Both the position numbers and the translations under genes were made by a program. A stretch of 32,156 bases of DNA, from NCBI GenBank assembly GCA_021808525.1, contig JAKBBK010000021.1, forward strand, positions 1 through 32,156, read 5' to 3'. The first letter of the stretch is position 1, and each line of letters opens with the position of its first letter. The notes beneath the pieces are model-generated. The model worked only from the letters and a program-made list of their open reading frames with translations. It had not been told where the DNA came from and did no database searches. Shown one piece after another: positions 7,558 to 15,153 of the stretch. The DNA comes from Pseudomonadota bacterium. Its GTDB lineage: Bacteria > Pseudomonadota > Gammaproteobacteria > Burkholderiales > Burkholderiaceae_C.

Positions 7558-7914
7558 ATGCAGATCCGCCCCATCCGTAGCGAGGATGACTACAAGGCCG
7601 CGCTGCGCGAGATTTCCTCGCTGATGGACCTCGATCCGGAGCCTGGAACCGCCGACGGCGATCGCCTCGACGTGCTCGCCACGCTGGTGCAGGCCTACGA
7701 GGCGCGGCATCATCCCATCGATCCACCCGATGCGCTGCAGGCCATCCGGTTTCGTATGGAGCAGGCCGGATTGTCGGTCCAGGATCTGCAAGCTGTGATC
7801 GGCAAGAGCAATCGCGTGTACGAAGTGCTCAACGGCAAGCGGCCCCTGAGCCTGCGCATGATCCGCGAGCTGCACCGACAGCTCGGCATCCCCGCGGACG
7901 TCTTGCTGGGTTGA
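7558..7914 (+). CDS. higA: HigA-type antitoxin (XRE family)
   Basis: A 118-residue antitoxin that neutralises HigB and represses the operon. The N-terminus (IRPIRSEDDYKAALREISSLM) is the toxin-facing region of the COG5499-type HigA. The C-terminal third is a helix-turn-helix: MEQAGLSVQDLQAVIGKSNR, then VYEVLNGKRPLSLRMIRELH. The ATG at 7558 is chosen because GGAGGG lies 8 bases upstream. A GTG overlapping the higB stop at 7537 is in frame but unlikely. It has a far stronger ribosome site than higB, which would favour antitoxin excess. Confidence 0.9.
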   Translation: MQIRPIRSEDDYKAALREISSLMDLDPEPGTADGDRLDVLATLVQAYEARHHPIDPPDALQAIRFRMEQAGLSVQDLQAVIGKSNRVYEVLNGKRPLSLRMIRELHRQLGIPADVLLG

Positions 7915-7926
7915 GCGGCGCAATCG

Positions 7927-7948
7927 CCGCGGCCCGGGAGGGCCGCGG
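7927..7948. terminator. Bidirectional hairpin between higA and the MFS transporter gene
   Basis: CCGCGGCCC (7927-7935) and GGGCCGCGG (7940-7948) form a perfect 9-base-pair stem with a GGGA loop, located between two convergent genes. It lacks a T-tract on either side, so termination efficiency is uncertain, but position and strength favour a shared terminator. Confidence 0.55.
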
Positions 7949-7957
7949 GTTCAAGGC

Positions 7958-9253
7958 TCAGCGCTGCAGCGGTTCGGGCACCGGCTCGATGCGCCCGAGC
8001 AGGAACACGAAGGCGGCGATGCCGACCAGCAGGATCACCCCGGCCACGACGAAGGCGTTTCCGAAGGAACTGGTGCTGCCGACGATGAGCCCCGTGACGA
8101 TGGGCGCGGCGGCGCCCATCAGGTTGTTCACGAAGTTCATGATGCCTCCCACGGTGCCGACCCCGCCCCTGGGCGCGATCAGCGAGGGCAGCGACCAGCC
8201 CACCGGCGCCGCCGCGGCAAGGCCCCCGAGGGCGATGGAAATCCAGGTGATGGCCCAGCCGGGGCTGGTGGTCTGCGTGGCGCCGAACACCGCCAGGCCC
8301 AGCACCATGCCGGCGATCAGCACGGTCTTGCGCACCCGCGACTCGTCACGGCCGCTGCCCACCAGGCGGTCGATCAGCCAGCCGCCCACCAGCAGGTCGG
8401 CGCAGGTGGCCACCAGCCAGGGAATGGCGGTGTACTCCGCCGAGGTCAGGATGCTCATGTGCATGGCCTGCACCAGGTAGCTGGGCAGCCAGGTCAGGAA
8501 CAGGTAGAAGGAATAGCCGTAGGCGGCGAATCCGATGGTCAGGCCCCAGACCTTGGCCTGGGTGAGCACGTAGCCGAACATGTTGAAGGCTCCGGCGGGC
8601 GCGGCGCCCTCGGGGGTCGCGCCGCCGTCGACGATGTACTGGCGCTCGGTGGCGCTGAGCCGGGGGTCGGCGCCGGGGTCGCGGTACAGCGCCCAGTAGG
8701 CGACGAAATACGCGAAGCTGAGGGCGGCCGTCACGCCGAAGCCCCAGCGCCAGCCGAAGGCCACCACCACCCAGGCCACCAGCGGCACGCCGATCACGTT
8801 GGAGAACTTGGCCGCGGCGTCGAACAAGGCGGTGGCCAGCGCGCGCTCGCGGCGCGGGAACCAGTAGCCGGTGGCCTTGGCGCAGGCCGGGAAGGCCGGC
8901 GCCTCGGCCACGCCCAGCAGCACCCGCGCCGCGAAGATGCCTCCGAAGCCTCCGGCCACGGCGGTGAGCAGCGAGGCGGCGCTCCACAGCAACGCGCCCC
9001 AGCGTCCGATGGGCTTGGGCCCGAGGCGGTCCAGCAGCATGCCCGCGGGCACCTGCAGCAGCGAGTAGGACCAGAAGAAGGCACTGAGGAACAGGCCGAC
9101 CTCGGCCGGCGAGAGGTGGAACTCGGTGCGCAACTGCGGCGCCGCCACCGACAGGCTGATGCGGTCGAGGTAGTTGATCAGGATGCCGACGCCGAGCAGG
9201 GCGCCGATCATCCAGCGCCGCCGCGGCGGCTTGCTGTTTCGTGGAGTGCTCAT
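7958..9253 (-). CDS. MFS transporter, sugar-acid (probably gluconate) uptake
   Basis: A 431-residue major facilitator of the anion:cation symporter group, with about 12 membrane segments. The first helix carries ILINYLDRISLSVAAP, followed by the loop motif MLLDRLGPKPIGRWG and ATGYWFPRRERALATALFD, as in D-galactonate and glucarate permeases. The ATG at 9251-9253 is preceded by AGGAGA. It lies 44 bases downstream of the gluconokinase gene in the same direction and opposite a GntR-type repressor, so gluconate is the most likely substrate. That assignment rests on context; close relatives carry galactonate, glucarate or other hexonates. It ends against a strong hairpin shared with higA. Confidence 0.87.
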   Translation of the reverse strand: MSTPRNSKPPRRRWMIGALLGVGILINYLDRISLSVAAPQLRTEFHLSPAEVGLFLSAFFWSYSLLQVPAGMLLDRLGPKPIGRWGALLWSAASLLTAVAGGFGGIFAARVLLGVAEAPAFPACAKATGYWFPRRERALATALFDAAAKFSNVIGVPLVAWVVVAFGWRWGFGVTAALSFAYFVAYWALYRDPGADPRLSATERQYIVDGGATPEGAAPAGAFNMFGYVLTQAKVWGLTIGFAAYGYSFYLFLTWLPSYLVQAMHMSILTSAEYTAIPWLVATCADLLVGGWLIDRLVGSGRDESRVRKTVLIAGMVLGLAVFGATQTTSPGWAITWISIALGGLAAAAPVGWSLPSLIAPRGGVGTVGGIMNFVNNLMGAAAPIVTGLIVGSTSSFGNAFVVAGVILLVGIAAFVFLLGRIEPVPEPLQR

Positions 9254-9297
9254 GGGGTGTCTCCTGGGAGGGGTGGAACCCTGCCGGTCTGCGGCCG

Positions 9298-9801
9298 CTA
9301 GGGCGATTCGGATGCGATCCAGTCCATCACGGCGCGCGCCTGTTCGGGCGTGCCGAGGACCGCGTCCACGGTGAACACGCCGGCCTCGCCCTCGGGCGAC
9401 TCCAGCGTGGCGAATTGGCTGGCCACCAGGCTGGGCCGGAAAAAGTGCCCGCCCTGGCGCGCGCTGACCCGCTGGTAGGCCAGCTCGGGGTCGATGCGCA
9501 GGTACACGAAACGCACCCCCGGCTCGGCCCGGCGCAGGCGCTCGCGGTAGGCGCGCTTCAGGGCCGAGCAGGTCAGCACGGCGCCCTGCGCATGCCGGCG
9601 CAGCTCCTCGCCCAGGCGGTCCAGCCAGCTGGCGCGGTCGGCATCGTCCAGGGCCACGCCGCGGCCCATCTTGTCCTTGCTGGCGGGGCTGTGGAAATCG
9701 TCGCCCTCGACCAGCGGCACCTGGAGCCTGTGCGCCAGTGCGGCTCCCAGGCTGGACTTGCCGCAACCGGCAACCCCCATGATGATCAGCTTGCTTGGCA
9801 T
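9298..9801 (-). CDS. gntK: Gluconokinase
   Basis: ATP-dependent phosphorylation of D-gluconate to 6-phosphogluconate, feeding the Entner-Doudoroff or pentose phosphate route. The P-loop is at the N-terminus (IIMGVAGCGKSSLG). VEGDDFHSPASKDKMGRGVAL is the signature substrate-binding region, and LTCSALKRAYRERLR completes the family pattern. At 167 residues it matches GntK-type kinases (about 165-175). The ATG at 9799-9801 was chosen because the P-loop starts a few residues later; the frame is open upstream to 9894 but without homology. A GntR-like operator sits two bases before the start, so the repressor would cover the transcript start or ribosome site. Confidence 0.93.
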   Translation of the reverse strand: MPSKLIIMGVAGCGKSSLGAALAHRLQVPLVEGDDFHSPASKDKMGRGVALDDADRASWLDRLGEELRRHAQGAVLTCSALKRAYRERLRRAEPGVRFVYLRIDPELAYQRVSARQGGHFFRPSLVASQFATLESPEGEAGVFTVDAVLGTPEQARAVMDWIASESP

Positions 9802-9802
9802 C

Positions 9803-9816
9803 GGATAGCGCTGTCT
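9803..9816. promoter_or_regulatory. GntR-like operator 1 (imperfect)
   Basis: GGATAGCGCTGTCT matches the perfect palindrome at 9896-9909 in 12 of 14 positions and lies directly upstream of the gntK start. The TAGCGCT core agrees with the operator reported, as I recall it, for the LacI-type GntR of Pseudomonas aeruginosa. Binding by the adjacent GntR is inferred. Confidence 0.6.
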
Positions 9817-9875
9817 GGCCCGCGCGCAGGATGCGGCGGGCGCTTGGTTCCACAAATACAAGGGATATTCCCGGG

Positions 9876-9909
9876 CATGGGCTTCGAAGCCCATGGGATA
9901 GCGCTATCC
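9876..9909. promoter_or_regulatory. Stacked palindromes in the gntK-gntR divergent region, including GntR-like operator 2
   Basis: Two perfect palindromes abut. At 9876-9895 is a 20-base one centred on GGGCTTCGAAGCCC. At 9896-9909 is GGATAGCGCTATCC, the best GntR-like operator, about 41 bases before the gntR start. Operators 1 and 2 are centred 93 bases apart, close to nine helical turns, which would allow looping by a LacI-family tetramer or dimer pair. The 20-base palindrome could be a site for a second regulator. The sequences are observed; the roles are inferred. Confidence 0.6.
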
Positions 9910-9950
9910 TACGCCGCGCCACCCCGATTTGTATTAGGGTTATCGGCACC

Positions 9951-10973
9951 ATGAGTTCCACACGTTCCTCCCGTGCCAGCGGCCGGGCCACCCTGCAGGA
10001 CGTCGCCCGCGAGGCCGGCGTCAGCCCCATCACCGCATCCAGGGCGCTGCGGGGCACGCGCGGCGTGCATGCCGACCTGGTCCAGCGCACCCTGGCCGCG
10101 GCGCAGAGGCTGGGCTACGTGCCCGACCCGGCCGCGCGTGCGCTGGCTTCGAGTCGCAGTGCCCAGGTCGCGGTGCTGATTCCCCTGTTGTCCAACACCC
10201 TGTTCGTCGACCTGCTCGACGCCGTGCAGCGCACCTTGCTTCCCGCCGGGTTCCAGACCCTCATCGGCGTGACCCACTACGACGCGGCCGAGGAGGAACA
10301 GTTGCTGCGCAGTTTCCTGGCGCATCGCCCGGCAGGGCTGCTGGTCACGGGCTTCGACCGTACCGAGACGGCGCGCCGCCTGATCCAGGACAGCGGCGTG
10401 CCCACGGTGCACCTGATGGAGCTGACCACCGCGTCCGGCATCCACAGCGTGGGCTTTTCCCAGGCGGCGGCGGGGCGCGCCCTCACCGAGCACCTGCTGC
10501 GCGGCGGGCGCCGGCGCATCGCCTATGCCGCGGCGCAGCTCGACCCGCGGGTGCTGCAGCGCGCCGAGGGCTATCGTCAGGCCCTGCGCGCGGCCGGGCT
10601 GTACGACCCGGGGCTCGAGCTGCTCAGCCCGGCCCCTTCGTCCATCGAGCTCGGAGGCCTGCTCCTGGAACAGGCGCTGGCCCGCCACCCCGAGCTCGAC
10701 GCCATCTTTTTCTGCAACGACGACCTGGCCCAGGGAGCGCTGCTCAAGGCCCTGCAACTGGGGGTCGCGGTACCCTCGCGCCTGGCCGTCGCCGGATTCA
10801 ACGACCTGCCGGGCAGCCCGCAGATGCCGCCGCCGCTGACCACGGTGCGCACACGGCGTCGCGAGATGGGCCTGGCGGCCGCCGACATGATGCTCGCCCT
10901 GATCCGCGGCGAGCCGGTGGAGCCGCCCAGCATCGACCTGGGCTTCGAGCTGGTCATCCGGGAGAGCGCCTGA
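9951..10973 (+). CDS. gntR: LacI-family repressor of gluconate utilisation (GntR type)
   Basis: A 340-residue LacI-family regulator. The N-terminal helix-turn-helix and hinge read ATLQDVAREAGVSPITASRALRG, then YVPDPAARALASSRS. The remainder is a periplasmic-binding-like sensor domain (VAVLIPLLSNTLFVDLLDAVQ through AVAGFNDLPGS and LTTVRTRRREMG). The order of motifs closely resembles the LacI-type GntR of Pseudomonas, which represses gluconate genes and is relieved by gluconate. Divergent placement from gntK and the TAGCGCT palindromes support this. Despite its name it is unrelated to the GntR/FadR superfamily. The stop overlaps the next start by one base (TGATG). Confidence 0.85.
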   Translation: MSSTRSSRASGRATLQDVAREAGVSPITASRALRGTRGVHADLVQRTLAAAQRLGYVPDPAARALASSRSAQVAVLIPLLSNTLFVDLLDAVQRTLLPAGFQTLIGVTHYDAAEEEQLLRSFLAHRPAGLLVTGFDRTETARRLIQDSGVPTVHLMELTTASGIHSVGFSQAAAGRALTEHLLRGGRRRIAYAAAQLDPRVLQRAEGYRQALRAAGLYDPGLELLSPAPSSIELGGLLLEQALARHPELDAIFFCNDDLAQGALLKALQLGVAVPSRLAVAGFNDLPGSPQMPPPLTTVRTRRREMGLAAADMMLALIRGEPVEPPSIDLGFELVIRESA

Positions 10974-11554
10974 TGAAGACCCTCCAGCAGCAACTCGCGC
11001 AATACGCTTCCTATCACCGCGACCGGCGCAATGTCGCGACCCACTGCGTCGGGATTCCGCTGATCGTGCTGGGGCTGTGCGTCTTGTTGTCGCGCCCCGT
11101 GCTGGTGCTCGGCGGCTTCGGGCTCAGGCCGTCGCTGTTCGTCGCGGCGGCGGCCTGTGTGTTCTACCTGCTGCTCGATGTTCCGCTGGGACTGTCGATG
11201 GGCTTGTTGTTCGCCCTGGCGCTGCGCGCGGGCGCCTGGGCCGCCGCGCAACCCACGGCGCACTGGCTGGGCCTGGGTTTCGGCGCCTTCGTGGCGGGCT
11301 GGGTGTTCCAGCTGGTGGGCCACGCCTGGGAAGGGCGCAAGCCCGCCTTCGTGGACGACCTCTCGGGCCTGCTGGTCGGGCCGTTGTTCGTCGTGGCCGA
11401 GGCCCTGTTCCTGTTCGGCCTGCGCAAGCCCTTGCGCAGCGCGGTGGACTCGGAGGCCGAGCGCCTGCGCTCGGGCTTCAACGCGGGGCTTGCAGCATCC
11501 ACTCGTGCGCAGGATCGTTGCGGAACACCCACAGGCGGTTCGGGCCGGCCATGA
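10973..11554 (+). CDS. Mpo1/DUF962 family membrane protein
   Basis: A 193-residue multi-pass membrane protein related to yeast Mpo1, an Fe2+-dependent dioxygenase in alpha-oxidation of 2-hydroxy fatty acids. Conserved polar motifs are present: YASYHRDRRNVATHCVGIPL at residues 11-30, and HAWEGRKPAFVDDLSG after the fourth hydrophobic segment. The His residues in these motifs are the expected metal ligands. Activity in bacteria is inferred from the family. The start overlaps the gntR stop by one base, so it is translationally coupled to the repressor, an odd partner. The last 26 codons run antisense through the 3' end of iolB for 77 bases, so the tail (about GLAASTRAQDRC onward) is probably non-conserved read-through. 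Confidence 0.8.
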   Translation: MKTLQQQLAQYASYHRDRRNVATHCVGIPLIVLGLCVLLSRPVLVLGGFGLRPSLFVAAAACVFYLLLDVPLGLSMGLLFALALRAGAWAAAQPTAHWLGLGFGAFVAGWVFQLVGHAWEGRKPAFVDDLSGLLVGPLFVVAEALFLFGLRKPLRSAVDSEAERLRSGFNAGLAASTRAQDRCGTPTGGSGRP

Positions 11555-12290
11555 CGTTGAGGTAATACAACTGGTAGCCGTGCGGCGCGACCACCGGGTG
11601 GTAGCCCCGCGGCACCAGCACCACGTCGTGGTTTTCCACCGCGCAGGCTTCGTCGAGGCTGCGGTCGTCCGTGTACACCCGCTGGAAGGCGAAACCCTGG
11701 GGCGGATCCAGGCGGTGGTAGTAGGTCTCCTCCAGCCGGGTTTCCAGCGGCGGGCGCTCGTCGTCGTGCTTGTGCGGCGGGTAGCTCGAGGAGTGGCTGG
11801 CCGGCGTGATCACCTCCACCACCAGCAGGTGCGCGGCACCCGGATCGTCGTGGGGCAGGATGTCGCGCACATGGCGCAGGTTCGTGCCCTGGCCTCGGGT
11901 GCTGGCGCGCATGCCCTGGGGGTCGATCAGGCGCACCGGGCGTTCGCGTGCGTCGCCGGGAGCGCTGCACAGCGCCACTTCGGCGTCGCGCTGCGCCCGC
12001 ACGCGCAAGCCGCGGCCCGGGGGCACGTACAGGGCCGCCGGGGCCACGGGCTCGAACACGCTGTCGCGAATCCCCAGCCCGGCGTGGCGCAGGCCGTCCA
12101 CCTCCACGTCGACGCAGCCGGTGAGCACCACCAGGCACAGCTCCCGCTGGCCGGTGGACAGCTCGTGCGACTCGCCCGCGGGCAGGCGGATGGCCTGGAA
12201 TCCCACGTACTTCCAGCCCGCGCTCTCGGGGGTCACGGTGACGATGTCGCGCCCGGCGGGGGCGGCCTTGACCAGAAGGGGACTGACCAT
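11478..12290 (-). CDS. iolB: 5-deoxy-glucuronate isomerase
   Basis: Converts 5-deoxy-D-glucuronate to 2-deoxy-5-keto-D-gluconate in myo-inositol catabolism. The 270-residue product is a bicupin of normal length. Signature regions are SYPPHKHDDERPPLETRLEE (metal-ligand histidines) and ETYYHRLDPPQGFAFQRVY, then PRGYHPVVAPHGYQLYYLNV and a C-terminal NDPAHEWM. The ATG at 12288-12290 has GGGAG 9 bases upstream and starts 2 bases after the iolE stop codon. It is the last gene of the iolCDEB operon. Its 3' end overlaps the convergent Mpo1-like gene, leaving no space for a terminator. Confidence 0.96.
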   Translation of the reverse strand: MVSPLLVKAAPAGRDIVTVTPESAGWKYVGFQAIRLPAGESHELSTGQRELCLVVLTGCVDVEVDGLRHAGLGIRDSVFEPVAPAALYVPPGRGLRVRAQRDAEVALCSAPGDARERPVRLIDPQGMRASTRGQGTNLRHVRDILPHDDPGAAHLLVVEVITPASHSSSYPPHKHDDERPPLETRLEETYYHRLDPPQGFAFQRVYTDDRSLDEACAVENHDVVLVPRGYHPVVAPHGYQLYYLNVMAGPNRLWVFRNDPAHEWMLQAPR

Positions 12291-12292
12291 GT

Positions 12293-13228
12293 TCAGGCTC
12301 CCGCGTCCAGGGTGTCCACGAGGGTGCGCAGGGTCTCGAAGCCCTTGCGCGCGAAGGGCTCGCTGGGCGCGACGGCCGGATCCTGCTCGGCCTCCACCAC
12401 CAGCCAGCCCGAGTAGCCGGCATCGCGCAGGCAGCGCAGCACGCCGCCGAAGTCGAGGGCGCCGTCTCCCGGCACCGTGAACACGCCCGCCAGCACCCCG
12501 TGCAGGAAACTCCAGGACTCGTTGCGCGCCTTGGCGATGAGCTGCGGGCGCACGTCCTTGCAATGCACGTGGGCCACCCTGCGCACATGCCTGCGCAGCA
12601 GTTCCACGGGCTGCTCGGCGCCGCCGAAATAGGCGTGCCCGGTGTCGAACAGCAGGAACACCTTGCGCGGGTCGGTGAGTTCCATCAGCCGGTCCACGTC
12701 CCGCGGGGATTCCACGCACGCCCCCATGTGGTGGTGGTAGGCCAGGCGCAGCCCGTAGGCCTCCAGCAGGTGCAGTCCGAAGGCGTCCAGGCGCCGCGCA
12801 TATTCCTTCCAGACCTGTTCGCCGCGCAGCACCGGGCGGCGCGACACGGGGGTTTCCAGCTGCCCCTGCACGGTGCCCGCGCACTCGCCGTACACCACCA
12901 CGTCGCAGCCGTTGTGGCGCAGCTTGCGCATATGCGCGACGCAGCGCTGCGCCTCGCGTGCGACAACCGCGTCGCCGTCGGGGGCGTCCAGCCCCTCGGC
13001 CAGGAAGCCGGAATACCAGCCGGACACGCAGGCCAGGCCGAAGCGATCCAGCCGTGCCTTGAGTTCGGCCGGGTCGGAGGGAAACTTGTTGCCCAGCTCG
13101 AAGCCGGCGTAGCCGATGGCCCGCCCCTCGGACAGGGCGGTGTCCAGTTCCGTGTCGCCGCCCAGCGAGGGCAGGTCGTCGTTCATCCAGCCGATGGGGT
13201 TGATGCCGATGCGTACGTTCCAGGTCAT
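12293..13228 (-). CDS. iolE: myo-Inosose-2 dehydratase
   Basis: Dehydrates 2-keto-myo-inositol (scyllo-inosose) to the trihydroxycyclohexane-dione, the second step of inositol breakdown. The 311-residue TIM-barrel of the sugar epimerase/IolE family starts with VRIGINPIGWMNDDLPSLGG, a diagnostic IolE N-terminus. Metal-site candidates lie in YHHHMGACVESP, LLFDTGHAYFGG, VAHVHCKDVRP and VVEAEQDPAVAP. The ATG at 13226-13228 was chosen from this N-terminus. The ribosome site is weak, and 55 bases separate it from iolD. It almost abuts iolB, implying coupling. Confidence 0.95.
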   Translation of the reverse strand: MTWNVRIGINPIGWMNDDLPSLGGDTELDTALSEGRAIGYAGFELGNKFPSDPAELKARLDRFGLACVSGWYSGFLAEGLDAPDGDAVVAREAQRCVAHMRKLRHNGCDVVVYGECAGTVQGQLETPVSRRPVLRGEQVWKEYARRLDAFGLHLLEAYGLRLAYHHHMGACVESPRDVDRLMELTDPRKVFLLFDTGHAYFGGAEQPVELLRRHVRRVAHVHCKDVRPQLIAKARNESWSFLHGVLAGVFTVPGDGALDFGGVLRCLRDAGYSGWLVVEAEQDPAVAPSEPFARKGFETLRTLVDTLDAGA

Positions 13229-13283
13229 GGTGCCGGGAGTGGGTGGAAAAAGGGGGGCCTTGCGGATCGCGGGCGACCGCGGC

Positions 13284-15140
13284 TCAGGGGCACTGCATCT
13301 GCCGGGCCAGCTGGTAGCGGGCATGCGCCTGCTGCACCTCGGCGCTGGAGGACACTTCCGGCATCGCCACGTCCCACCAGCAGCCGCCGTCGGCCGTCAC
13401 CCGCGTGTGCGTGGTGTCGATGACGATGACCTGGCTGCGCTCGCGCTTGCGGGCCTCGCGCATGGCGGCCCCGAATTCGTCCAGGTTGCGCACGTGTACC
13501 GCCTCCGCGCCCAGGCTGCGCGCGTGCATGGCCAGGTCGATGCGCACGGGGCTGCCGCCCTCGGGCACGCAGGCGTCCAGCAGGTTGTTGAAACTGGGGT
13601 AGCCGCAACTGCCCTGCAGGCGTTCGATGCAGCCGAATCCGCGGTTGTCCAGCACCACCACGATCAGCTTGCGTCCCAGCATCACCGAGGTGGCCAGCTC
13701 GGAATTGAGCATCAGGTAGGAGCCGTCGCCGACCATCACCACCACTTCCTGCTCGGGGCGCGCCAGCTTGACGCCCAGGCCGCCGGCGATCTCGTAGCCC
13801 ATGCAGGAGTAGCCGTACTCGACGTGGTAGTTGCCGGGCTGGGAGGCGCGCCAGAGCTTGTGCAGCTCGGCCGGCAGCGTGCCGGCCGCGCACACCACCA
13901 CGTCGCCTGCGGGGCTGTCGGAGGCCGAGTCGCGCACGCCCCCGATGACTTCGGCGTCGTAGGGCAGGGTGCCCACCAGGCGCGCGGTGGTCAGCTCGTC
14001 CACCCGGCGCACCCAGTCGGCGGCCAGGCCCTGGGCGCGGCGGGACCATTCCGGGTCCGCGCTCCAGCCCCGCAGGCCCGGCTCGAGCTGTTCCAGCGCC
14101 GTGCGCGCATCGGCCACCAGGCTGTGGCCGTGCCACTTGGCGGCGTCGAAGGCCTGCACGTTCAGGCCCAGCAATTCGGCCCCCGGGTACAGCGCATGCG
14201 AGCCGGTGGTGAAATCCTGCAGGCGCGTGCCCACGGCGAACACCAGGTCGGCCTCCTCCGCCAGCGCGTTGGCCGAGGGCCCGCCGTCCACGCCGATGGC
14301 GCCCACGTTGAGCGGGTGGTCCCAGGGCAGCGAGCTCTTGCCGCCGTGGGTCTCGGCCACCGGCACGCCATGGGCCTCGGCGAAGGCGCGCAGGCTTTCG
14401 CCCGCCTGGCTGTACAGCACGCCTCCGCCGGCGATGATCAGCGGGCGCTCGGCTCGGCGCAGCAGGCGCGTGGCGCGTTCGAGCTCGCCGGCCTCCGCGG
14501 GCGGGCGCCGCAGGCGGATGGGCGCCGGGTGCAGGAAGCTCTCCGGGCAGTCGAAGGCCTGCGCCTGCACGTCCTGGCACAGGGCCAGGCATGCCGGGCC
14601 GCAGCTGGCCGGGTCGGTCATGGCGCCGAGGGCCTGGGGCAGGGCCGCGAGGATCTGCTCGGGGCGGGTGATGCGGTCGAAGTAGCGCGTGAGCGGGCGC
14701 AGGCAGTCGTTCACGCTGAGGTCGCCGGCGTGGAAGCTCTCGAGCTGCTGCAGCACCGGGTCGGGCCTGCGCGACGCGAAGGTGTCGCCCGGCAGCAGCA
14801 GCACCGGCAGGCGGTTCACATGGGCCAGCGCCGCGGCCGTGGCCAGGTTGGTGGCCCCGGGGCCGATGGAGGTGGTCACCGCCATGATGCGCTGGCGCAT
14901 GCTGGCCTTGGCGAAGGCGATCGCCGCATGCGCCATGGACTGTTCGTTGTGCGCGCGCAGGGTCGGCAGCTCCTCGCGCGCTTCCCACAGGGCCTCGCCC
15001 AGGCCGCACACGTTGCCGTGCCCGAAGATGGCGAACACGCCGGCGCAATAGGGTTGCAGGCGGCCGTCCGCCGTTTCCACACGCAACGCGGCCAGGTGGC
15101 GCACCAGCGCCTGCGCCATGGTCATGCGTATATAGCTCAT
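13284..15140 (-). CDS. iolD: 3D-(3,5/4)-trihydroxycyclohexane-1,2-dione hydrolase
   Basis: Thiamine-diphosphate-dependent enzyme that opens the ring of the IolE product to give 5-deoxy-glucuronate. At 618 residues it has the three-domain layout of ThDP enzymes. The N-terminal domain carries the catalytic glutamate region (LRAHNEQSMAHAAIAFAKAS). The central domain is PLIIAGGGVLYSQAGES. The C-terminal cofactor motif starts with GDGSYLMLNSELATS and ends with VVVLDN. The extra C-terminal IDTTHTRVTADGGCWWDVAMPE is specific to IolD. GGAGA lies just upstream of the ATG at 15138-15140, and the gene follows iolC by 13 bases. Confidence 0.96.
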   Translation of the reverse strand: MSYIRMTMAQALVRHLAALRVETADGRLQPYCAGVFAIFGHGNVCGLGEALWEAREELPTLRAHNEQSMAHAAIAFAKASMRQRIMAVTTSIGPGATNLATAAALAHVNRLPVLLLPGDTFASRRPDPVLQQLESFHAGDLSVNDCLRPLTRYFDRITRPEQILAALPQALGAMTDPASCGPACLALCQDVQAQAFDCPESFLHPAPIRLRRPPAEAGELERATRLLRRAERPLIIAGGGVLYSQAGESLRAFAEAHGVPVAETHGGKSSLPWDHPLNVGAIGVDGGPSANALAEEADLVFAVGTRLQDFTTGSHALYPGAELLGLNVQAFDAAKWHGHSLVADARTALEQLEPGLRGWSADPEWSRRAQGLAADWVRRVDELTTARLVGTLPYDAEVIGGVRDSASDSPAGDVVVCAAGTLPAELHKLWRASQPGNYHVEYGYSCMGYEIAGGLGVKLARPEQEVVVMVGDGSYLMLNSELATSVMLGRKLIVVVLDNRGFGCIERLQGSCGYPSFNNLLDACVPEGGSPVRIDLAMHARSLGAEAVHVRNLDEFGAAMREARKRERSQVIVIDTTHTRVTADGGCWWDVAMPEVSSSAEVQQAHARYQLARQMQCP

Positions 15141-15153
15141 GGGGGTCTCCGTG

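Noticed and set aside
13229-13283. Terminator between iolD and iolE
   Set aside because: On the minus strand a CGCGG/CCGCG hairpin is followed by a T-run, but the run begins about 14 bases after the stem and is interrupted by C residues, so it does not fit an intrinsic terminator.
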